Shown here: in pieces, positions 1 through 35,546 of the stretch
Layout: the number at the start of each line of letters is the position of its first letter
How positions within the stretch are numbered: the stretch's first letter is position 1
NCBI GenBank assembly: GCA_032173965.1
Contig: CM063288.1
Location: 18,635,501-18,699,500 of the forward strand
Direction: 5' to 3'
DNA from: Sitta carolinensis
Lineage: Eukaryota > Chordata > Aves > Passeriformes > Sittidae
Length of the DNA: 64,000 bases
The notes under the pieces: generated by a model
What the model saw: the letters and a program-made list of their open reading frames with translations, nothing else
Told to the model about the DNA's origin: nothing
Databases searched by the model: none
Program-made: the position numbers and the translations under genes

Positions 1-3000
1 TTCCATGAACTATTTTGATATAAAACAGGTAGTCTGATTTCCTCTTTCTTTTCTACAGATTGTGTAGAGTATAATTGTATTGCCTGAACAGTTACAGATT
101 TAATTAAACATCAATTCTCTTTTTTATGTGAGGGGCTCATGCTTTTCACTAAAATGCAGGTATCAAACAACAACAAAATGATGGCAAAAATCAATGTGCA
201 TAGAAGAGTTTCTCCCTCAAATTAAAAATTAGAAAGCTAGTTTCTTTGCTATTTACAACAGAAGACTTTCCAGAAGTCTGACTGATCTGGGGAATCACTC
301 CAGGAAGATAACTTTTAGGAAAGAGAGAAATGTTCATCCTCCAACTTCCCGGGCCCTTAGCTGCTGTTCAGTTTACTAAACAGAGGTACTTTGTATGTTC
401 ACTGTATGTTACACTAAGCACTAGATTGAATGGACCAACTTAGAAAAAATTGGCACACATATCTATTAACAAAAAGCATTGCCTTATTATGCAGGGAAGG
501 GTAAGTAAGACAAAATGGCATCAAATGAAAAAGATTTGTGTATTTTTCAGTCAAATGATTGGAGGCTCCCAGTTTACTGGTTTGCATGCTGCTCTACACT
601 TGTCCAGACTCATGTAAGCAAGTGCTTGAGTTAGGAGCACATAATCAATATCCCTCAAATAAGACTTATCCCCTCATACCTGGGACCACTAGGATGGGAT
701 ATTAACACATTCTACTCTTCCCTACTGAAGTGCTTTTTCAAAAATAGCTTCCAAAAAACCCTAGAAAGTTATTTTTCCATTCATTCTGAACAGTTTACTG
801 TCCCCTTGGACACGAAAGAGAGACCTAAATACTTCCAATATATAATACAGTGTAAAAAAAGACATGGAATATAATGCAAAATTCCACACAAACAAAATTT
901 TTATTTGCAAAAGGATTACCTCAATGGTCCCTAAATGGTAAGAGAAGAACTGTCAAATTATTGAGAAAAGACCATCAGGAATAAGACATGCATAGCTTGG
1001 TACAATTAAGCTAGCAAAAAACTTTGTTAGTTTTGTGGTTCTAGAGTTTCTGAATTCAGAGGTTTGGGAGTGCAGTAGTTCCTATTTTGTCCTTTTAAAA
1101 ATTGCCTTAATTTTATCCTTATCCCAAGTTTTCCTATTTTATATTTCTTTCCTGTTTGAATATCCTTATTTATACAGTTTTAAACCATCCAGATTTATTT
1201 AGACACCTGCACAGAAATTTTGATTAATGTTTTATGTTTGTCTGTATAAAAATAAGGCAACTGGATTAAGTTCACAAAGAAATGATTATTTATGATGGAG
1301 AACAAAACTTACAGAAATGATTCCCTATATTCCAACCTTGCAGACATATATAAACTTCATGACTAGAATATAACTAAATCATTACATCCTATTCAAAGGA
1401 ACTATGCATATGTATAAAAAAATACATTTGATTGTTCCTAGAAGTGTATTTCTCATACTATATTTCAGCTTCTCTTATATGGGAAAACTGAAATGTGAAT
1501 TACAGAAATGTTGTGAACACAAAACAATTTATATCAAAGATATAAACATTTTAGCATAAAACTAACTGCATATATGTAATATCACAGAGGCACTGGTCAA
1601 ATGAATGTGATCAGAAAATGTCCATAATTTACATGACAGCTAAAAACATGGTACAACAGATGAACGGAAAACATCAAGTGAGGACAACCTTTCCATTGTC
1701 ATAACATCATAGGTTGTTAACCTCTTTTAATCTTGAAAAGTGCTGATGCTTAATCATTCAGTTAACAATAATAAAACTTACAAAGCATGCAGATTATGCC
1801 AGGGAAATAGTACAGTAAATCCCAAAGATGTAACAAGGAGAGAACATGTTGGTGCTGCCGTCAGTCATGCTGTGCTGTGAGTCATGGGACTCGCTTACAG
1901 AGCGGCTGCACATGTGCCCACTACATTGCAACATATGGGGAAAAAGGTATTGTAGCTGAGTAGCATGCAGGCCAATCAATCTCAGAAGTGATCAAATATG
2001 TATGATTTGTTTAGGTAACCTGTGTAAACGTGCTGACACGTTGCTCTGCCTGGTTTAAAAGCACCAGTCTTGACTGATCCAGCTTGATTTTACTCCTGTG
2101 AGAAGAATGGTACGTAATGAAATTAAAATATGGTACCCTTGAGGTTGTTTGAGTACTGGAAACAGAAGTGTGGATTCTTACTTACTTAAAATATGTGTTT
2201 TCTAGATATGTCACACATTTGCAAAACATGACATTTTTAGGTGTGGATTAGCATATCCAAATATATAATGGAACAGGTAAGATTAGCAGAACATCTGAAG
2301 TTCATAGATGTATACTGGACTTAAGCCTGAACATAAATAACACCCCACAAACAAAAAACCAAACCACCACCAAAAATCCCTTCACCCACAAATTCTCCTC
2401 ACCAGAAAAACAAACAAACAAACAAAAAGGCCCAAACAAAAAAGAAATACAGGTACACCCACACTATGTGTATTTCAGCTTTAAGAATCCTTTAAGCGGT
2501 ATTAACGAGACATTTAAAATAACATTTAAAATAATAATTTAAAATAAATTTCTCCTTGCATTTCATTTTCAAGGTTATTCCAAGTCTTCACTAGATGCTA
2601 AATAGGATACATCTAGGTCCTTTCTTTCAGAAAAAAGCGCAGGCAAAGCAAAAAGTAAATCATACCATGTTAAATGCAGAAACTGCATAAGAATTTTTTC
2701 CCAGCATCTTTAAATATTTAACTGAATGATTTAAAAAAAAATTTCAAACAGTTCAAAGTGCATTATGGACTGTAGCAGACATAGGTATGAAAAACAAATC
2801 CTTAAGCTTAGCAATAAACCTCTAAGTTCTTCAATTTGTCTTCTGCTACAAATCTGATCTCACATCTTAGCAATTACTTCTCAAGGATTCATCAAATAAT
2901 GTTGCTACGTAACAACTCCAACATAAACTGCTCCATTTAAAGGGGAAGTCTGAAAGAAAGAGCTAAACTAATCTACAAGATGAAAGACAATTTCCCTACT

Positions 3001-4751
3001 ATGAACAACAATACATGAAACTGGGGAGATTTTTTTAGTTTACATGTCTCCCGTGGTTGCCAATTCTCAGATAGTTTTCCAGATCTGAGCAAGTCAAAAC
3101 TGATATAGGCAAAAGTATCTTATAAATAGCTAGTTCCTATGTATCATCTTGAGTATCAGGGGTAGGAAGGCACAGATTTTGTCACTCGATTCTAAAATGT
3201 AAAATACTGAAGAATAGGTGTCTTCAACGGAAGGCTAATTTCCAGGCAAGTGGTAGATTTCAAGTGAAATTATCTGGATTCATTAAAAATTCCTTCCACA
3301 AAACTAAGTTTTATTAAACCACTAAGAAATCCAGTAATCTTTACTCAGATTAAAAATATGTAAAAGTTGTAGTAGCTATTCAGCAAACATTACAGCTTCA
3401 TTACATAGAGCAGTTAACATTTTAAACAGGTTAATAGTACTGTTTGCTTTGCTTTAAAGAAGCTTCTTAGTAATCTACAGTCTTCTCAACTGAGTGGTCA
3501 ATTTAACATCTGCAGTAACACAATTTCCAAAAAGTAGATGGAACAAATCAAGGATCAGGAAACAAGCTACTGAAATAACAAAAATAAGTGTAATACTACT
3601 GAACACTGTACTCTGCAATAAAAGAAACACCTAAAGAGTACCTTACTACACCTTTCTAAATTTAATTTCATTACACTTTGCTGGAACAAAATAATTTTCT
3701 AAGCTTTCGAAGTAATACTGGAAAATTAACTGCCAGTTCAAAACAAAACAGTTGAAAACCTAAAAAGCCCACAACCAATCAAAAATCTCTCAGACTCATC
3801 CACTGAGTGCCCAAAAACCAATCACATACCAAAAAAAAACCCAAACCCCAAAACAATCCAGACAAAGCAATCCAGACCGGAGTACAGCTGTCTGCACAAG
3901 CGATGATATTCTATTTATGTCCTCGTGTCTTCAGGTGCCAGAGGTGGAGATACCAGACACAGTTTGCTTGAGCCACAGATTGCAATCTGAATTTTTCGTG
4001 TCTTTCAAAATCCTGCTGAAATCCATGATTTTGCTTTTCCCCTCAAACTGAAGCTGCTGGCAAATGACTACAGTCCTAGAGCTGACTCAGTTTAAAATCA
4101 GGAAGTTGACTTAAAAGTGACTGGTTTAAAACTCCCAAAAAGAAGTAATAAATTAGTATTTTTTCATTCAGTAACTCTATTTTTTCTTGAGTTTTTATTT
4201 GATACGTTCATCTTATAATACAAACGTTGCTCCCCTGGCTTTCCCCCACCATCATCTTGATTTCAGAACATGAACACTGTTGTTACTGCTCTCATTAGCA
4301 TAAGTCAGCAGCTCTGTTAAGTTTATCCAGTAAAAGTAATGCTGATTTTCCTCAAAGAGTACTAATATTCTTCATTAATATCTTCTCTAGTATTTTTAAA
4401 TAGCAATTTACTTACATTTATAGTTGACAGAAACATTACAATTACCAAAAAAACTTAGTCTTCTGACACTGTTTATTCCGTACATATATACTAATTTCTC
4501 TATTCAACTAACAATTTGGTAAAATTTGCTTTTCAAACATCTTTATAAATGGGTTCCCATAAATTTATACAGTTCTTCCAGTATTTCCCTCTCTCTCAAA
4601 CTCCACTTTCTGACTTCAGATTATTCACTCTGTACAGTCCAAGAATCCTGAGTGACAACTGCTGTGCATTTCTAAGCAGGAAGAATTACACTATGAAACG
4701 AAAGAGTTAGTATAATTTGTTCATCTAAAATATAAAATATCTAAATTTTAC
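1..4751. other. Intron 16 (partial), no exon seen
   Basis: AT-rich DNA downstream of the exon 16 donor in the gene's direction. I looked on the minus strand for exon 17, expected to carry an acidic linker leading to an EACFTEG-like motif, and did not find it, so this intron is longer than 4.7 kb. A short CAAA-type run lies near 2405-2428. No repeat family was recognised. Confidence 0.7.
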
Positions 4752-26678
<21,927 letters not shown>

Positions 26679-26687
26679 CTTTTCATT
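26679..26687 (-). other. 5' UTR bases of coding exon 1 with acceptor
   Basis: On the gene strand TTTGCAG (ending 26688) precedes AATGAAAAG and then the start ATG. A splice acceptor just upstream of the start is the arrangement I recall in mammalian paralogues, whose 5' UTR is on separate non-coding exons. Confidence 0.65.
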
Positions 26688-27738
26688 CTGCAAATTTTAA
26701 ATGCTTTTAGGCTCTTGTGCAAGAAGATCCTAGGAGAACATGTAGGAAAAAGAAAGAAGAAGCAGAAGGTCGTAGCACCAACAAAATCCCCAAATAAAAG
26801 CTTTTGGCATAGTAAGGATCTGCCTCTTTTCTCTTTATAAAGCCCTGTAGCAAGAAGTATTTCAATTAACAGTCATATATTTAATAGAATATTAGCTACT
26901 CATGGAAAAGAGATAGAAGTTAAGAAGTAAAGAAAAGAAATTAAAGAAAAAAGAGATCAAATTTTCTTACAGTTTGTCAACTCATGTTAACACCTCACAA
27001 CTAAAAAATAAAAACATTCTCATTTTCCCTAGGCTAACATTAAGTTACCTTATTGTGAAAAAGTTGAAAATGTTTTAGCACAGCTCAGTACTGCAGTTAA
27101 TGGTTACAACCTGTAACACAGAGATTTATACATTTTCAGCACACCATCTTAAAAAGCCTTGAATTTATATTGCAAAAGTAGAATGAAAAAACATGCTATT
27201 TTTATTACTCTCAATTTCTGATGGCAAAATTACTCCATCTGGTGGCTTATACTATGATTGCCAAACTAACGTTTCTATTATCCTATTAGGTACTACACAA
27301 ACACACTGTTTATTTAAAGTCATATTCACAGGCAGAAAGCAACTAGGCTGAAGTTTAGTCTTTCCCTTTTAGGCCTTCTGATTCGTATCTACCTGATTTT
27401 GAATTGTAACTTTGATGGCACTATCTCCGTAATTAAGAAAGTTATGATGGATGAAGTAGTTTAGATTGATACAAAAAGCACAGCATAATCAAAATTACAG
27501 CACTCTCTTTGAGACCAAATATATTTTCAAAATAATAAAAAATAATAAATTCATTGAATTATAACAATCTATAATTGATCCTTTCTTTCTAGGTTGTATT
27601 TTCCACAGTGAGTGTACAGGTAACACCTAAGGATGCAGTATTTTCAGAATAAACAAATTTTTTTGAACAGACAAAAGATGGAATCCAGTCCCACTTGCTG
27701 ACAGTCATTAAGTGTTGCAGCCTTTGTCAACACAACAT
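26688..27738. other. Upstream non-coding sequence, nothing recognised
   Basis: AT-rich sequence upstream of coding exon 1, probably part of a 5' UTR intron. No gene or repeat was recognised. Confidence 0.55.
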
Positions 27739-28080
27739 TGTGGTGAGTTGACCTTGGCTGGCTGCTCTCCCAGGGAGACACTCCACAAAAGGAACTGCAC
27801 AGGGGACAATGAACTAAAAAAAGCCCAGGTATTAAAATAAAGACAAGCTGATCATTTACAAATTACTGACATGGGCAAAACAGACTCACTTAGGGAAAAA
27901 TAACTTATTGCCAATTAAATCAGAATTAGAAGGTAAAAAAAAAAACAAATCCTAAAAGAATTTTCCCTTTGCCTCTTTGTTCCAGGCTCAACTTGACTGT
28001 TTCACTCTCAACTCCTACATCTCCTCCCTCCCCAAGGCATGGGGAAAGTGGGGAATGGGGGCTGGTGTCAGCCTTTTGGG
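27739..28080 (+). mobile_element. Avian endogenous retrovirus LTR remnant
   Basis: Segments GAGTTGACCTTGGCTGGCTG, GGGCAAAACAGACTCACTTA, ATTGCCAATTAAATCAGA and CAGGCTCAACTTGACTGTTT occur in the order I remember from a common avian LTR family. The strand given is that of the remembered consensus and may be opposite to transcription. It is degraded, incomplete at the right end, and has no coding part. Confidence 0.55.
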
Positions 28081-31000
28081 GCAAATCCTTCTCAAATCCT
28101 TAGCACCAGTGACCCTGAAGATCTGCCCAGTTGTACTTGGACTGAGAACCAGCTGTGCCTCAAAAGGTACTTTTCCTTCAAAAATTGAATGACACCCATG
28201 GCTCTAAATACCTGGGAAAGTTTCACCAGCAAAAAGAGAGAGAAATCTGTCTTCCAAGGAAGAACACCAGGATCTCTTTTCATAAGCTTAATTTTTAACT
28301 AAGAGCTAAGGTAGCACAAGTATTGCTTGGTACCTTTAGGTTATTTATTTAGCTTACAACTCTGTAATAACTCTGCAATAAAACAGGAATGACTTTTTAT
28401 ATACCAGTACTACATGCACTGTAACAGATTCTGAGGAGAGCACTTGTAATAAAATTTGTATTTCATGACTGATGCAAACACAGTTAATGCCATTATAAGT
28501 AGTCCACACACACTCTGTTATTATCTAAAATGGTTAGATGGTTGTACAAAGTCTTTTAGAGTCTAAAGAGACAAGAAAGCAAGATCTACAGCTATTAGAC
28601 CTACTTCTCTTATAACCAAATACAGCAGGAGCTGTACATATGGTGCTGCCCTGTCACAGGAATCTTGCTCTTTACAGGCTGAATAAAATATAGGTTTTTC
28701 AGCACATCTACACACCACTGACTAGCCCACCATGCCTATGAACAAGTAGGGGTACACTGGGCAGTCTAAGAAATATTTAGGCAACATCGTGTTTCAATGA
28801 TTATCTTCCGAAACAAGCATGTCAACAACAAAAAACAACTAAACAAAGCCAAGTAAACAAAAACAACCAAAAAAACAGGGGGATACTGGATGAGAAGGCA
28901 AATATACACCATTACATTCAGCTGGTCTTTTGGAGGATGTTCACATTACTTGAATAAAGACGCTACAAAAAATTTTAAATAGTTTTCTAGTCAACATTAG
29001 GCATATAGACTTGGAAAGTGATAAATTTGATGCCCACAGAAACTACTTATTATCAAACATGTACTTGAAAATGTCACCAACTGTTATGTCTGTCCATGCA
29101 TTTTGGCTAAATTTACTCTTTAGAGGTCTATAACACATAAAACTAAAAGTTCATGACTGTTCATTTTACCAAATACCACTAGGGCCTTATGGCAGTTTTC
29201 TGAGTTTGCAGCTGTTATCAAAATGAAACCCAATCGTTCCGCCTGCGTGTTCACATTTCACTGCTTTATTCAGCACGGCCTGAGTGGTACCCTTAGGGCT
29301 GAGATGAACTCGGGCATTTCGCTCCAGAGACACCACAGCCAATGACTCCAGCACAAATCTTTGTGTTAACACAAAACGAAAATAGTTATTTTCCACTACA
29401 TGACAAATCTCTTCTGTGAATGCTTTATGCTAGCAGCCTAATCACAGCCCAAGCTTGGGAAAAAAACCCACACCTATTAAACACTTCTTGAGTTACAGTT
29501 CAGGGACTTTTTCCTTGTCATGTCTTTTTTAAAGTACTGCAAATACAGAAATGTTTTAACGCTGTGGAAGAAAGTGATGCTGCTTATATTGTTCTCTCAA
29601 GGAAATCACTTGACCCAAGAAAGAAATGGATTAAAAAAAAAAAAAAAAAAAAGATAAAGCAGGATGGATTGGTTTAATGAATTAAAGGTGCCTGTTTTCT
29701 GCAATTTTGACTCTGTTTGTATTATGAACTAAGAGGTAATAGCAATCAAACCAGAAAACAATATTTAATGTGAATCCTGAAAAAACTGTTAGTCTTCTAG
29801 CCAAAAAGTCCCGCAAAGATCCTTCTGAAAGCCCAACATTACAAAAATCCACCATCAGTAAAAAACAAAACCCAACACATAAATCCCCATTTTCTCAGCT
29901 TACTGTTAAGAACTAGGCTTCTAATCGTTCATGGCTATGTTGTGCATGTAAGCCTGACTGGAGACTGTCCATCAAGCAGGACAGAAAATCCAAATTACAA
30001 ATTAAAGATTACAGAAAACTGCTACACACCACAGACTCTGTAATAGCAGGAAACTCCTGGGGCAGTAATGTGTCAGTTAATAACCTGATACTAATGTTAA
30101 CATAAACATATTCTTATGGAATACAGTTGAGTGAGCAAGAATAATTTTTAAATGATCTTTTAGAAAATATTTTTAATACGTATACAAAGAAAAGCATCAG
30201 GGTCTTTTATATTAAGTTTGAGGTTTTACACTTGAGTCTACTGGACTATGAAAAAAAGCATAAATATATAGTTTTTATTGTTTCCATATATATGGAAATA
30301 AAATAAAATAAATAAATAAAAATATAAGTATCTGTTTCTGTATTTCATTTAATATTTTCTAAAATAATAGTCAAGCTTTAACCCAAACCGGTCAGCAACA
30401 AACTCTCAGTACTGACAAAAGGTGTTTCTCTGACACAGGAAAACACAGCTCACCATTTTTCAGAGGTAGAAATAACACATCTGCTCTGCCTACTATATAT
30501 TCTACAACATAATGATGAATTTTTACAGTATTGTTTCCCATTTCCTCTCTGCTATGGTACATTTCATAGTGTTATTTGAAGAACTTGAATAAAGCTTTCA
30601 GTGTCCTAAAGAAGCCATATTACTGAAATTACTACATCTCAAGAAATATCTAAGTCTCACATGCATGAAATTATATTAAAAATAAGAAACTATTGTCATG
30701 ACAGTCAGGCAAAGATGCTCAGTGAATTTCATTTAGGCAAGTCATCAAATCTGACCAGTCATAAGCAAATTTACAGATATTTTCTTTGCTATGCTCTTTT
30801 TTCTGCATTTCTGTAACATAAAGTGCTTTTTTCCACAGATATTTAATTCTACTATATAAATTAAGACTTTCTCTATTAACTAATATATTATGATTGAGCA
30901 GTGATGCAGCCTTCAGTTACTACAGAAAATAAGCTTTGTTTATTACTGCTATGTCAATCTCACAATTCTGTGACTGTTTGCAGAACAAGCAGGAGGCTGT

Positions 31001-33634
31001 AAGACAAATCCAGAAAATTCTTAGGACTGTGATTTAATCTAGAAAGGATCTGCTCCTAAACAGTAATAAGAACTAAAAGGTTTCTGAATTATTTATTGCT
31101 TTGAGACTGAATAGATTAGACCTATGCTACATTTCACCCCTGATACTTCTCAACAAAAGACTGTACTAATGCAATAGCACTAAGTGGAACAGCTGATTTT
31201 TAAAGAAAATATTTTACCATGTCATTCTTTTGTCTGTAAGTCATTTCATTCTCTATAGTTTGTCCATGAAAATAATTTTAAAAACCAAAATAAATGCTTA
31301 TGGATGACAAAATGCATTCGGTTCAGTTTAAAGGATTCTACTCCTTATATGAAACTTGCCTTACATGGCCTGTATCAGTTTCAAAGGTATTCTAAACTAG
31401 CTATTTTCAATTAAATAGCCTCTGATTTTATTTATGAACTTATGGTAATACACAAAAGACAAAAAAATTAATATTGCAGGAATTAAAAGTGCTTAAAAGA
31501 TAGAGGATGCTACAGCTGATCTTAAAAAAAGAATTCTCTGATATAAACCCGTTTTTAGAATCTGCAACCACTTAGAGGCTTTGCCTTTCATTTATGTCAG
31601 AAAATGCATTCACTGGGTGCAGATCTAGGAAATTCAGTCCTCACAAACAAGCAATTCAATCCCTATGTATTGAGCAGCCAACTTGGAAAAGAGCCAACAC
31701 ACAACAAATAAAAATCTGTAAACAGAGTTTTTTACTATTGGCATGGCATGGGAGAAATGTGAAAAACATGATACATTGCCAGAAATGTGATATACATATA
31801 TTTTTATTCTAGCAAGGATGATATTTCTCTTATTCACATGACTACTGGGACATTTTTCCGGAGAAACATTGCTCAGAACATCAAGACCCTGCTTCTAGTT
31901 AGGTCCAAATAAGTCATGTAGGCAACTCTCTGCATAATAAGCCTAATTTAAAGCTTCCTCAGCCTGTTAACTCCTATTACAATCCCAAGACAAGTTTATA
32001 TCAGATTTGCTCCTACGTTCTTGTTCACTTCAATAGCCCATCAGTGCTTCTCACTTTCATGTACTTATAGTAAAAATTCTCTCAGAATTTTCATCTGGTG
32101 ACATGAGCTCAGTGAACCTTTTCTATGAGTCACATAAATGATACCAGTCACTGAAACTTATTTTTACATTTTTTGTGTATACGTTATATTGTGGGGTAGA
32201 TCAGTTTTTGTAAACCCTGGTGTTCAGCCTTGTAAGGTTTCATTATCCCTACGTTGGGTTTTTTCCTCCTCAATTCTCCAGATTTCTTCTTCAATTTCCT
32301 GCTGTTATTTATGTGTCATTTAACAAATTTATGACAAAATAAGACTTTACATAGTTTCTATTACAAAGCCACGATAATGTGTGCTTGGTAACCTTTGCTC
32401 CAAAACACTTTTTTTAAGACACCAAAGATGATAATATCAAGTTAATTACATTATAACCTTCTTCTTTATAAGTTTGGATAATCTTTCTGTGTAAATTCAT
32501 AGCAAAGACAACCATAAAAACATCTAAATATTACTTCTATCTGTGGACTGAAATGAGTGTGTATCTAACTCCCTGTTTTGATGCTTAAAAGATAAACAGA
32601 AAAATTAAGTATCTCATAATAACATAATGTAGCTGCTTAGAGATTAAGTACAAAACAATACTATTAACACTTTTTCAAATAATCATGGTACTTGTGCAGT
32701 GTTTATTTTCCTTGCATTCCTTAGCTGAAAGAGAGCATGAAGGAAGGGCAACCATCACTTATCAAAGGATAAGTTTATTTTCTTCACACAGAGTCCTTAT
32801 TACCCAATAATTGTTAGTTACAGAACAGAGTATGCCACTTAAACCTGTTTTAGCTATTTGAACTTCTTAGGATGTAACAGCCATATTCCCAAAATTGTAG
32901 TTCTGGGAACAGAGAAAAAAAATAAGTCTCTTTCCTTTTTTTATAGCTAGGTGCTAGAATTTTCCCAGGGAATCCATTGTTGAACCATTAAAATATATCC
33001 CATGAAAGTTCAGTGACTCCCCAGAGACTGCCTCAGCAGCAAATCGGGACTGCTGCACAACTTGCTCAGGCCTCCTAAGCTTGTATTAATGAATTATTAA
33101 TACAGTACTAAATAAATTAAATGCAATTATATGATAAAGTACATAAACATTCTGCACTGCAAAGTGCACACATCCACGTACAGAGATTTTTCATTACTTT
33201 GACTCTTAGAAGTGTCATCTGTCGAGCCACATTTATCAGAATGCTCCAAGTAAATCACTCAAAGTTTGTACATGACACCACCTCCAAGTGATTTATTCTG
33301 ATTTATGCAAGTAAACCCCTTGTTATAAATTTTTAGACTAGACTGTGAAATGGAGTTTTATCATTCTGAAAAGTTCACTGTAACATTTATTTAAAATTAA
33401 AATGATCTTAGGTGCTTCACCTCTATCAGATTAAAGTTAATGTATTGAGATCCCTATGGTTGTACCAACACTGTGGTTACAGAAATAACTTTCATTAATA
33501 CAGTATTATTCTGATTTATAACCAATTTCATGAAAGTTAGAAGAAAACATCCTGTTTGATTTTTCCACACAAGGAATGTGTATGTTGTGCCTGAAGTAGA
33601 AATGCATAGTTTGTATTAACTGCTTCTAGAGGGG
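28081..33634. other. Non-coding AT-rich region
   Basis: No gene recognised. A CpG-bearing 200-bp patch at 29187-29396 stands out (see findings). An A20 run lies at 29633-29652 and an AATA-rich simple stretch near 30297-30325. Confidence 0.55.

Positions 33635-33678
<44 letters not shown>
33635..33678. repeat. Poly(A)44
   Basis: Forty-four consecutive A on the plus strand, followed at 33695-33715 by the AT-rich palindrome TCTAATAAAA-G-TTTTATTAGA. No retroposed gene could be recognised to its left. Confidence 0.95.
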
Positions 33679-33683
<5 letters not shown>

Positions 33684-35423
33684 CAGCAAAAAATTCTAAT
33701 AAAAGTTTTATTAGAGAGTCCAGGCTTCTTTCACCCGCTGTCTATCAGCCCTCAGCACCAGCTGCAGGCTCCAACCTTCTGGCTCATATTCTTGTAGGTG
33801 GAGCTCTGGAATAATTGCTGTAGCTTACTGATTGCCTGTTATCAAAATGTCATTCTCCTTTCTGTGTTCTGCTTCAGCAATGGGCCACCACTGCAAAGCA
33901 GGAGTGATTAATGATGTAAAACCTGTACAGCTCTCAAAAACATGCTGCTGGAAGTTTCCCCCTGAAGAAAAAAAGTGAATTAGGAACTTAAATTGAATGA
34001 GCTCTTTGAGCTTCCCCAAATCAAAGTTTAATAACCTGATGATACTTTTTATATTAGAAAACTCCTCTCAGAATAATAATAAAATAAAAAGATACTGATT
34101 ATTAACATACTACAGAACAGAAACCAATGTTTCACTAGATTTAAAACAGTAAAAAATGTTCTTCCTAAAATGTAAACTGTCTGGTTTTTATCTACCAGAA
34201 AGCTCAAAACATTATCCTTTACAGCATGGCAGAAAAGAACATGTCTATCTATAATAGAAAATATTTTTTTCCTTTGACAGAAAACTGTTAAAATTCTGAA
34301 GCAATCTTTAAGTTTACTTGCTGTTATGGATAACATTGGTATTATGACCTAATAAATGTGATGGAATTTTATTAGATGTTTCTAAAAACTATTTCAAAAC
34401 TTAGCCATTTCATTGCACTTTGATTTTCCATGAAGAAAATGAAGACTTCTGTAAAATGCTCAGAGAGCATAACTGAACAGACACATAATATGGAAGACTT
34501 TAGAAAGCAAATGTGCTTTGTTAGTGCTTTGTCATGAGCTTTTTAGCCTGAAAACACCATTTATGTCAGGTGTTCTCCCCCAAATTTTTGAAAATATTTA
34601 TTTTTCCTTTTGGCAAATAAGAGAACACAGGAAAAAAGAAGGAGGGGGGCAGAGGGAGGAAGAAAGCAACTCTCCCACCGAAGTAAACATACAGAATGTG
34701 CAAACTGGCCACAGATTGTAAAAAACATAAAGCAAGAAGTACAGCCAGACCTCCTTCCATTCCTCTTTCTGGCCAGACAGGCTCCCTATATCTCATTTAA
34801 TGGCCTCATTAGTGTAATTTGAGTATACTTTCTAATTTCCTAGAAAGACTCAGCTACTGTTCTGCAAATGGATACAGTCTGGGATGACTGGTAAAACCTG
34901 GCTCAGTTTATAGCCATGTGGGGGCAAAATTCCCACATCCGTTCTATGGCTTCCTGCAAACACACCAAAAGTGGAAAATGGCATCAGCATACATCAACAC
35001 AGAGATGTATGGCAAGATGTTCTTGAAAAGCTTCACCTATTAGGTTCAAAAAGGATTTTGCTCCTTCCAGTATATTACTGAATTTTTGTATGTATCAGAA
35101 TAAATTGTTTACTAATGACATCCATTAATAAAGCCACAGAAGTAGAATAAGCCTGTAAAACTGAAATGAGAGTTCAATGCCAATTATCCCATTCAGTTCA
35201 ACAGCCCAAAGCACAATGTTGTGTTAGTACAAGACACCCTCCGGCTGTCAGCCTCACTGACAAAGTGCACTACTGCTTCCCAATGAACATGAGAGCATGA
35301 GAAGGAAAGCGAGACTATGCTAGAACACTTGACACCATGATGGCATTTAAAACTGCATTTGTTCATTTTTTGGTTGGTTGTTTCTTTGTTTTAGTGGACA
35401 TTCAGTTATTTAGAAAGTAAAGC
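33679..35423. other. Non-coding AT-rich region
   Basis: Nothing recognised apart from the AT-rich palindrome at 33695-33715. Confidence 0.55.
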
Positions 35424-35452
35424 TTTTTTTTTTTTTTTTTTTTTTTTTTTCC
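35424..35452. repeat. Poly(T)29
   Basis: A run of 29 T directly before a CR1 tail fragment. Confidence 0.95.
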
Positions 35453-35470
35453 AGATTGCCATGTGCTTTG

Positions 35471-35546
35471 GGATGACCCTGCTTGGGCAGGGAGGTTGGA
35501 CCAGACAACCCACTATGATCCCCTCCAACCTGACCCATTCTGTGAT
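35471..35546 (+). mobile_element. CR1 LINE 3' tail
   Basis: GGATGACCCTGCTTGGGCAG, GGAGGTTGGACCAGACAACC and CCATTCTGTGATAAGG are the last 75 or so bases of CR1. Confidence 0.88.

Noticed and set aside
1794..1979. 61-codon minus-strand frame considered as exon 17
   Set aside because: It lacks the acidic linker and the EACFTEG-like motif expected of exon 17, and its ends do not fit the required phase.
26691..26693. TTG five codons upstream of the ATG as an alternative start
   Set aside because: The codon lies before the probable splice acceptor, is not ATG, and the downstream ATG matches the family start and has a strong context.
33635..33678. Poly(A)44 as the tail of a processed pseudogene
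   Set aside because: No gene-like sequence could be recognised directly upstream of it on the plus strand.
34049..34336. 95-codon minus-strand open frame with hydrophobic end
   Set aside because: AT-rich composition gives hydrophobic codons by chance; no family resemblance, and no splice or start context.
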